Below are positions 1 through 4,188 of a stretch of DNA of 5,248 nucleotides, piece by piece. The translations under genes were made by a program, and so were the position numbers. Every line of letters starts with the position of its first letter. Position 1 is the first letter of the stretch. Source of the stretch: Campylobacteraceae bacterium (lineage in GTDB: Bacteria; Campylobacterota; Campylobacteria; Campylobacterales; Sulfurovaceae); contig JALVQH010000161.1 in assembly GCA_027031505.1 (NCBI GenBank), forward strand, positions 1 to 5,248, given 5' to 3'. The notes beneath the pieces are model-generated. The model saw only the letters and a list, made by a program, of their open reading frames with translations. It did no database searches and had not been told where the DNA came from.

Positions 1-566
1 GCGGTATATCAAATGTAATTCTCTCCCACGGCCCCAATGATATCAACCTTGACTTTGCAGATGTTCGTACCGTAATGAGTCACCGGGGACTGGCTCTCAT
101 GGGTGCCGGGAGCAGCGCAGGTGCCAACGCAGCGTATGATGCTGCGAAGGCGGCTCTGGAGTCTCCACTCCTGGACAATATCTCTATCAACGGCGCAATG
201 GGCGTTCTGGTTCATTTCCATATTCACCCCGATTATCCGATTCTTCAAATCTCCGAAGCGATGGACATTATTGAAGAGCATGCCGACGAAGATGCCAACG
301 TTATTTTCGGGACCACAACCGATCCCAATGCCGAGCCGGACGAAGTTCGCATTACCATTATAGCGACCGGTTTCCAGGATCCCAACAGTATGGCCAGTGA
401 GCAGGCGCAAAAAGCCAAAAACGCTTCAAGTCTTCTCAAAAGTGGTGGTGCCAACACGCCGGTTCAGCCGACCCTTCAGCAGGCACGCCGTGTGGTAGGC
501 GGCTACGATGCTACCAACGAAGACGTTCTTGACGTTCCCACATTCCTGCGCAAACAGATGGACTGA
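1..566 (+). CDS. ftsZ: Cell division protein FtsZ, C-terminal part (5' end outside window)
   Basis: Tubulin-like GTPase that polymerises into the cytokinetic Z-ring at midcell. The open frame enters from the left edge (first whole codon at 3) and ends with TGA at 564-566, giving 187 visible residues. Seen: 'NDINLDFADVRTVM' followed by 'GLALMGAGSS', which matches the conserved FtsZ segment 'INVDFADVKTVM...MMGxG' after the GTPase core. Next come the C-terminal tubulin-like subdomain ('SPLLDNISINGAMGVLVHF', 'ANVIFGTTTDPN', 'VRITIIATGF'), a linker of roughly 50 residues, and the terminal peptide 'DVPTFLRKQMD'. In this family that peptide docks to FtsA and other membrane tethers. The GTP-binding signature and T7 loop lie before or at the edge of the window and cannot be checked. 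The reading frame is intact with no sign of decay. The 'SHRGLALMG' and 'HFHIHPDYP' wording resembles Campylobacterota FtsZ from memory. The next gene is convergent, so ftsZ ends its transcription unit here. Confidence 0.97.
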   Translation, partial: GISNVILSHGPNDINLDFADVRTVMSHRGLALMGAGSSAGANAAYDAAKAALESPLLDNISINGAMGVLVHFHIHPDYPILQISEAMDIIEEHADEDANVIFGTTTDPNAEPDEVRITIIATGFQDPNSMASEQAQKAKNASSLLKSGGANTPVQPTLQQARRVVGGYDATNEDVLDVPTFLRKQMD

Positions 567-570
567 TTAC

Positions 571-617
571 GTCTCTCTCTCCCTGTTTTCTTTCTTTGTC
601 TCACGCCGTGGCGTGAG
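571..617 (+). promoter_or_regulatory. Pyrimidine-rich tract plus hairpin just after ftsZ
   Basis: Five bases after the ftsZ stop, positions 572-602 are pyrimidines except for G585 and G598. This tract runs into a perfect hairpin with arms CTCACGC (600-606) and GCGTGAG (611-617) around the loop CGTG; further wobble and G-C pairs are possible at 597-599/618-620. There is no T-run after the hairpin, so it is not a standard intrinsic terminator. A C/U-rich, G-poor stretch is the kind of RNA that Rho loads on, so a Rho-dependent end of ftsZ mRNA, or a 3'-end stabilising hairpin, is an inference. The sequence facts are solid; the function is unproven. Confidence 0.4.
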
Positions 618-662
618 GCGCTCCCAAACACGATCATCATAGCAGAAGCCTTGCCCCGAGTA

Positions 663-684
663 AAGGTGTGCAATTGCGCACTTT
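663..684 (+). repeat. Imperfect palindrome/hairpin containing GTGCAATTG (copy 1)
   Basis: The core GTGTGCAATTGCGCAC at 666-681 is a 16-bp palindrome with one non-Watson-Crick position (T669 opposite G678). With the flanks AAG/TTT it can form a 9-bp RNA stem (663-671 with 676-684) and an AATT loop. Both imperfect pairs (G665-U682 and U669-G678) are acceptable G-U wobbles in a plus-strand RNA but become A-C mismatches in a minus-strand RNA. If it folds, it therefore does so in the ftsZ-sense transcript. It is followed by only a short UUU, which is weak for a terminator. A DNA-level protein site is the alternative. Confidence 0.4.
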
Positions 685-737
685 CAAACGGTAAAATCCC
701 AGGAATATTTTTTGTTGATAGCCACGTCGCGGTTTTG

Positions 738-753
738 GCGTGCAATTGAACAC
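738..753. repeat. Second copy of the GTGCAATTG motif
   Basis: GCGTGCAATTGAACAC at 738-753 matches 13 of 16 bases of the palindrome core at 666-681, with GTGCAATTG identical in both (668-676 and 740-748). The copies are 72 bp apart in the same orientation, close to seven turns of B-DNA. The right half of this copy has lost the symmetry of copy 1. Function unknown. Confidence 0.35.
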
Positions 754-820
754 CCTGCACGTGGTACACATTTTGTTGGGTAAAAGAGGTTCGACTGTGT
801 TGGCTTCGACCAGCCAAATG

Positions 821-841
821 CCCACACCGGAGAGGTGTGGG
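821..841 (-). terminator. Hairpin 10 bp after the TRAP operon, possible terminator
   Basis: A perfect 8-bp stem, CCCACACC (821-828) and GGTGTGGG (834-841), encloses a 5-nt loop. It sits 10 bp beyond the permease stop codon on the minus strand, the usual place for an operon terminator. The bases after it on that strand are CATTTGGCTG, so the U-tract is poor. A second small hairpin (TTGGCT/AGCCAA) follows directly. It may act as a weak or factor-assisted terminator, or as a 3'-end block against exonucleases. Confidence 0.45.
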
Positions 842-847
842 GGAAGA

Positions 848-871
848 CGGCTACTGGAAGCCGGTTTTTTT
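848..871 (+). terminator. Plus-strand hairpin with T7 tract, terminator-like
   Basis: On the plus strand CGGCT (848-852) pairs with AGCCG (859-863) around a 6-nt loop. After G864 comes an uninterrupted run of seven T (865-871). The 8-bp hairpin at 821-841 lies just upstream. The layout is that of an intrinsic terminator for rightward transcription, and it overlaps the last codons and the stop of the opposite-strand permease. A caution: the T-run is also the complement of Lys-Lys codons (AAA AAA) in that protein, and the stem is only 5 bp, so coincidence is possible. It would stop ftsZ read-through or end an unannotated small RNA. Confidence 0.45.
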
Positions 872-2962
872 GTGGACGTAGTGCCCGTGTCTGGAGATGC
901 GGGATTTTTGCAGGAAATAGACAACAAAATAGACCGCAAAACCGGCAGCGTAAGCGAGATAATCGGAGCTGAATCCCAGTTTGGCTGCCATGATATTTGG
1001 TACCAGCATGAATGGCACTACGACAAGGAGCAACAGCCTTTCAAAGCCGCTTGTTTTTGTCAGGAACCATCCCTGGGTAGCAGAAGAAAAGGCGAACATT
1101 CCTGCCGCCGCTGCTATAAAGATCAGACCGATCTCACCGGGATTGGTGATCCACTGCCATTTGGAAGGATCGTTGGGATCGGCTGCATCGACTCCTTCGA
1201 TCAACAGCAGTTTGTTGTTGAAGAAGAAGGCAAATGGCAGGATCGCTGTCCGAATATCGTAAGCAAAGCCCTGCAGTCCTGTCTTGATCGGGTCACTTCT
1301 GGCAATTCCGGCCGCCGCATAGGCGGCCATCCCAACGGGTGGCGTATCATCGGCCAGAATACCGAAATAGAAGACAAACAGGTGTGCTGCGATTGCCGGG
1401 ATGACATACCCAAGACTCGAAGCCAGTTCCATAATAACGGGTGCGGTCAAGGCTGCCATAACGATATAGTTGGCGGTGGTGGGAAGTCCCATGCCCAGCA
1501 CCAGCGAAACGATTGCTGTCATGAAAAGAACGGCAACGATTTGTCCATTGGCGATCTCTTCGATGACCTCTGAAAGGATCAAACCGATTCCCGTCAGAGT
1601 GACCGATCCGACAACGATACCTGCCACACCGGTAGCCACAGCAATGGGGACCATATTTTTGGCACCGTTGACCATACCGTGACCGATGTCCGCGAAACCG
1701 GACATCCATACGGCACTGGTAAGTTTTTCTTTATCAATCATTGCCCGAACGGGTTTTTGCAGCACCATGATCAGCATCATGAAGATGATCGCATTGAATG
1801 CAGCCATCTGGGGTGACTGTCTGAGAACGATCAGGGTATACATGAGGAAAAAGATCGGTATGATGAAGTGAATACCGGTTTTAAACACATCGAATGCGCG
1901 TTCGAGTTTGGAGGGATCCTCCCCTTTGATTCCCAGCTTTTTAGCTTCAAGGTGCACGATATAAAAGAGGGCAAAATAGCTGACAAAGGCCGGAATGGCA
2001 GCCGCCATAACGACATCGGTATAGGCAAGGCCGAGGAATTCAGCGATGATGAAGGCAGCGGCTCCCATGATCGGAGGCATGAGCTGTCCGTTGGTGGACG
2101 CGGCGACCTCGACCGAGGCGGCTTTGTGACCCGGGAAACCCAGTTTTTTCATCAATGGAATCGTAAAGGTACCGGTGGTAACGGTGTTGGCGATGGAGCT
2201 TCCGGAGATGATCCCCATCATACCCGATGCTGCGACCGATGCTTTGGCCGGTCCTCCGTCGTATTTGCCCAGCAGGGCATATGCCAGATCGATAAAATAC
2301 TTTCCGGCACCCGCCCGTTCCAGCAAGGCACCAAACAGTACGAAAAGAAAAACATAACTGGCGGATACACCCAGCGGTACCCCGAAGATCCCTTCGGTTG
2401 TCAGATACATCTGCCCGATGATTTTATTGACGCTGGCGCCTTTGTGGGCGATAAGGTCAGGCATGTAGGGGCCGAGATAGTCATACGCGATGAAAATCAC
2501 GGCAATGACCGGCAGCGCCATCCCGAGTGAACGTCTGGCTGCTTTGAGCAGCAGGAACATCCCCACGACACCCATAAATACATCGATCGGCTCCCACGCA
2601 CCGCTTCGTGCATTGAGTGCATCATACGCATAAACAATATACAGTGTAGCGACGACGGCTGAAGGTCCGATCACAAAGTTGTACCAGGGGATGGTGGTCA
2701 TGGTTTTGGGAGTTCTGAACATAGGATACATCGCAAAAGCAAGCGCCAATGCAAATGCCAGGTGAATCGAGCGGACAAAGACACTGTTGGTGGGGACTAT
2801 GACAACATAAATCTGAAAGGCAGACCACACAAAGGCCAAAACGGCGATCAGCCAGTACTGCCAGGTACCCTCCTTGAGTGTTCTCTGCCCTTCCAGCTTC
2901 TCTACCAGCTCTTCGTCTCTACGGATATCCTCTTCCGTCTTGGTTGTTTTGATATCTTCCAT
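851..2962 (-). CDS. TRAP transporter fused permease (DctQM-type, TAXI-associated)
   Basis: Inner-membrane permease of a tripartite ATP-independent periplasmic (TRAP) transporter. It takes substrate from the upstream receptor and in this family couples uptake to an ion gradient, usually sodium. The 703-residue product has a charged cytoplasmic N-terminus (1-33), then hydrophobic helices at about 36-58, 64-80, 95-115, 127-140 and 147-160 forming the small-subunit-like part. The large DctM-like domain follows (about 195-582), with further helices at about 611-685. Key motifs are 'GIISGSSIANTVTTGT' (250-265), 'STNGQLMPPIMGAAAF' (289-304), 'LGMGLPTTANYI' (489-500) and 'ADDTPPVGMAAYAAAG' (537-552). 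The first and third of these mark the two internally repeated hairpin regions of DctM. The length and single-chain form fit the fused 4TM/12TM family, so no separate DctQ gene is expected. The start at 2962 is supported by GAAAGG at 2971-2976, 8 bases upstream. The tail is basic and His-containing. Substrate unknown. Confidence 0.95.
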   Translation of the reverse strand: MEDIKTTKTEEDIRRDEELVEKLEGQRTLKEGTWQYWLIAVLAFVWSAFQIYVVIVPTNSVFVRSIHLAFALALAFAMYPMFRTPKTMTTIPWYNFVIGPSAVVATLYIVYAYDALNARSGAWEPIDVFMGVVGMFLLLKAARRSLGMALPVIAVIFIAYDYLGPYMPDLIAHKGASVNKIIGQMYLTTEGIFGVPLGVSASYVFLFVLFGALLERAGAGKYFIDLAYALLGKYDGGPAKASVAASGMMGIISGSSIANTVTTGTFTIPLMKKLGFPGHKAASVEVAASTNGQLMPPIMGAAAFIIAEFLGLAYTDVVMAAAIPAFVSYFALFYIVHLEAKKLGIKGEDPSKLERAFDVFKTGIHFIIPIFFLMYTLIVLRQSPQMAAFNAIIFMMLIMVLQKPVRAMIDKEKLTSAVWMSGFADIGHGMVNGAKNMVPIAVATGVAGIVVGSVTLTGIGLILSEVIEEIANGQIVAVLFMTAIVSLVLGMGLPTTANYIVMAALTAPVIMELASSLGYVIPAIAAHLFVFYFGILADDTPPVGMAAYAAAGIARSDPIKTGLQGFAYDIRTAILPFAFFFNNKLLLIEGVDAADPNDPSKWQWITNPGEIGLIFIAAAAGMFAFSSATQGWFLTKTSGFERLLLLVVVPFMLVPNIMAAKLGFSSDYLAYAAGFAVYFVVYFLQKSRISRHGHYVHKKTGFQ

Positions 2963-2978
2963 TCGATAAGCCTTTCAA

Positions 2979-2999
2979 GCCCAAACGCATTGTTTGGGC
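2979..2999 (-). promoter_or_regulatory. Intercistronic hairpin before the permease ribosome binding site
   Basis: In the 71-bp gap between receptor and permease, GCCCAAAC (2979-2986) and GTTTGGGC (2992-2999) form a perfect 8-bp stem with a 5-nt loop. On the transcribed (minus) strand it ends two bases before the permease Shine-Dalgarno GAAAGG (2971-2976). No U-run follows, so it is unlikely to be a simple terminator. Such elements after a binding-protein gene commonly protect the upstream message from 3' exonucleases, giving more receptor than permease. That role is inferred here. Confidence 0.6.
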
Positions 3000-3015
3000 A
3001 TTTAGAGTGATGATT

Positions 3016-3034
3016 AAGAGGAAAAATCCTTCTT
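3016..3034 (-). other. Small bulged hairpin at the receptor stop codon
   Basis: AAGAGG (3016-3021) can pair with CCTTCTT (3028-3034) with one bulged base and a 6-nt A/T loop, overlapping the first base of the receptor stop triplet. It is weak on its own but lies 17 bp from the strong hairpin at 2979-2999, so the gap could fold as two stacked elements. Confidence 0.25.
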
Positions 3035-3987
3035 TATTTCATGATGCCGGCTTCCTTGAATGCTTTGACGGCACCGGGATGCTGAGGAACCGCCAGACCA
3101 TCAAGCAAAGATTCTTTGGTGATGGTTTTGTAGGCAGGGTGCAACTTTTTAAACGCATCAAAGTTATCCAGAATGGTTTTGGTAAGGGCATAGACAACTT
3201 TGTCATCGATGCTGTCTTTGGTGCACAGAACCGCTTTGACCCCGATGCTGGGTGTATCGTGTTCTACCCCTTTGTAGAAGGTACCGGAGATGACCCCTTT
3301 GGCATAGTAGGAGTATTTGGCGACCAGATCATCAATGGGCTTGCCTTCGATGGGTACGAGGTCGATGTCAACCGAGTTGGCCGCATCTTTGATGTTGGCA
3401 GTGGGGTGACCGAAGACACCGAAGTAGCCGTCGATTTTGTGGTCTTTGAGCATGGTGGGGCCTTCGGAAGACTTCAGCTCATTGGCCAGTGCCAGATCGG
3501 AAAGCTTAATGCCAAAGGCTTTGAGAACGATCTCGGTCGTCATGCGGGTACCGCTTCCGGCGACGTCGATGTTGACTTTTTTCCCTTTGATGTCGGTGAA
3601 CTTTTTAATGCCGCTGTCTTTGCTGACAACAAACGCCAGAAGCTCAGGGTAGATGGCGATGACGGAGCGGAGTCCCTTGATCGCTTTGCCTTTGAATTTT
3701 CCTTCACCGTGGTATGCCTGATACGCGGTATCGCTCTGTGCGATACCAAAGTCAAGCTCACCGGCATTGATGGTGTTGACGTTGTAAACTGAACCGCCGG
3801 TGGATTCGACCGAGCAGCGGATGCCGGTTTTTTTCTTCTCTTTGTTCATCATACGGCAGATGGCACCACCGGTGGGATAATACGTACCGGTAACACCGCC
3901 GGTACCGATGGTGATGAACTGAGCTGCAAACGCGGAACTGCTCAGCAGCACGGATGCTATTACGATGGATTTGGTCAATTTGGTCAT
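3034..3987 (-). CDS. TAXI family TRAP transporter periplasmic solute receptor
   Basis: Secreted substrate-binding protein of the TRAP transporter, acting in the periplasm. The 317-residue product begins with a clear Sec signal peptide: basic 'MTKLTK', a hydrophobic core, then 'SSAFA' with likely cleavage after Ala21. The mature protein opens with 'FITIGTGGVTGTYYPTGGAICRMM', the TAXI (NMT1-like) hallmark, followed by 'CSVESTGGSVYNVNTINAGELDFGIAQSD' (58-86) and 'VNIDVAGSGTR' (138-148). These segments fit the ligand-binding cleft of the family. Cys44 and Cys58 lie close together and could form a disulfide; Cys255 is separate. I chose the start at 3987 because AAGGAG (3994-3999) lies 6 bases upstream and it gives an intact signal peptide. 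An in-frame ATG at 4089 would add 34 residues that mask the signal and run through the promoter. It is the first gene of the operon with the fused permease. Known TAXI ligands include glutamate-like compounds, but the ligand here is undetermined. Confidence 0.95.
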   Translation of the reverse strand: MTKLTKSIVIASVLLSSSAFAAQFITIGTGGVTGTYYPTGGAICRMMNKEKKKTGIRCSVESTGGSVYNVNTINAGELDFGIAQSDTAYQAYHGEGKFKGKAIKGLRSVIAIYPELLAFVVSKDSGIKKFTDIKGKKVNIDVAGSGTRMTTEIVLKAFGIKLSDLALANELKSSEGPTMLKDHKIDGYFGVFGHPTANIKDAANSVDIDLVPIEGKPIDDLVAKYSYYAKGVISGTFYKGVEHDTPSIGVKAVLCTKDSIDDKVVYALTKTILDNFDAFKKLHPAYKTITKESLLDGLAVPQHPGAVKAFKEAGIMK

Positions 3988-3993
3988 GGAACT

Positions 3994-3999
3994 CTCCTT
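3994..3999 (-). promoter_or_regulatory. Ribosome binding site of the TAXI receptor gene
   Basis: On the minus strand AAGGAG stands 6 bases before the ATG at 3987-3985. It is a full-strength Shine-Dalgarno and decides the start against the longer in-frame option at 4089. It is stronger than the GAAAGG used by the permease, in line with more receptor than permease being made. Confidence 0.85.
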
Positions 4000-4016
4000 T
4001 TGAGTAGGGAAAATGG

Positions 4017-4075
4017 GTGTTTGTCCTTTTGTACAATAAGCCAAAAGATGACAACTTTGTGCAAAGGGACAACAC
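4017..4075 (-). promoter_or_regulatory. Inverted repeat, probable operator/promoter of the TRAP operon
   Basis: TTGTCCTTTTGTAC (4021-4034) and GTGCAAAGGGACAA (4059-4072) are inverted copies matching at 12 of 14 positions. They extend to 4017 and 4075 if one base is bulged. Each arm also contains a small palindrome: TTTGTACAAT (4028-4037) and TTTGTGCAAA (4056-4065), 28 bp apart. On the minus strand TTGCAC (4064-4059) is a possible -35. Seventeen bases on, GCTTAT (4041-4036) is a weak -10, which would put the transcript start near 4028, about 40 bases before the ATG. The two palindromes would then cover the -35 and the -10/start. That suggests a repressor or dual-site regulator. TTGTACAA-like sites are seen with some GntR-type regulators, but no regulator gene is in the window. 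Confidence 0.45.
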
Positions 4076-4085
4076 AAAATCATAC

Positions 4086-4099
4086 ACAATTAACAATTA
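4086..4099. repeat. Tandem heptamer ACAATTA x2
   Basis: Two exact tandem copies of ACAATTA (4086-4092 and 4093-4099) begin the very AT-rich part of the divergent spacer (about 4071-4175), which also contains an A/T run near 4120-4140. This may simply be flexible upstream promoter DNA. No other repeat unit is seen. Confidence 0.4.
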
Positions 4100-4153
4100 G
4101 AGAAAACTTCAAAGAATGATAAAAAATTTAAAATAGTTATAGTATGAAAGATG

Positions 4154-4183
4154 TTGCATGAATAATCCATATTTGGCTACAAT
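4154..4183 (+). promoter_or_regulatory. Sigma70-type promoter of mscS
   Basis: TTGCAT (4154-4159) and TACAAT (4178-4183) are separated by 18 bases, each one mismatch or two from the consensus hexamers. AT-rich DNA lies upstream, and the -10 sits in 'TTTGGCTACAAT'. The predicted transcription start is about 4189-4191, which coincides with the ATG of the channel gene. This is the best promoter match I can see in the window. Confidence 0.65.
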
Positions 4184-4188
4184 GCCGT

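Larger units (their letters stand above)
567..850. other. Convergent intergenic region, ftsZ to TRAP permease, no gene seen
   Basis: This 284-bp spacer lies between two genes that point at each other. I see no credible protein: the open frames through it continue as antisense copies of the neighbours or lack family resemblance. It holds the pyrimidine tract and hairpin (571-617), the palindrome (663-684), the second motif copy (738-753), a TTGGCT/AGCCAA hairpin (800-805 with 812-817) and a stronger hairpin (821-841). A complementary pair CCACGT (722-727) and ACGTGG (759-764) could enclose copy 2. The density of self-complementary sequence is high for a spacer this short. I do not recognise a known RNA family in it. 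Confidence 0.6.
3988..4188. other. Divergent intergenic region between TRAP operon and mscS
   Basis: This 201-bp spacer is where both flanking transcripts begin. The TRAP-proximal half (3988-4075) holds the receptor ribosome binding site and the inverted repeat. The mscS-proximal half (about 4076-4188) is strongly AT-rich and carries the TTGCAT/TACAAT promoter. On the minus strand TATGAT (at about 4078-4083) is another possible -10 for the TRAP genes but has no good -35. No small gene is evident. Confidence 0.7.

Noticed and set aside
692..721. FliA (sigma28)-like promoter, TAAA followed by GTTGATAG
   Set aside because: The spacing (18 bases after TAAA) is too long and the -10 matches only 5 of 8 positions.
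800..817. tRNA T-arm-like sequence 'TTGGCTTCGACCAGCCAA'
   Set aside because: The pairing gives a 6-nt loop, not the 7-nt T-loop, and no acceptor, D or anticodon arms are found nearby.
791..871. Riboswitch-like 'GGGGGAAGACGG...GGAAGCCGG' wording
   Set aside because: It superficially recalls a cobalamin riboswitch end, but the conserved core blocks are absent and it lies behind, not before, the genes.
740..1573. 277-codon open frame on the plus strand
   Set aside because: It is antisense to the permease over most of its length, shows no family motif and is low-complexity in Cys/Asp/Gly/His. The minus-strand frame has clear TRAP motifs.
1868..2530. 220-codon open frame on the plus strand
   Set aside because: It lies wholly opposite the permease DctM-like domain and has no recognisable domain.
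3007..3792. 261-codon open frame on the plus strand
   Set aside because: It is antisense to the TAXI receptor, its Asp/Phe/Gly/Val-rich composition is typical of a complement of a real gene, and it has no motif.
3988..4089. N-terminal extension of the TAXI receptor to an in-frame ATG at 4089
   Set aside because: It would bury the signal peptide behind 34 residues and run through the inverted repeat and ribosome binding site. The ATG at 3987 has an ideal RBS.
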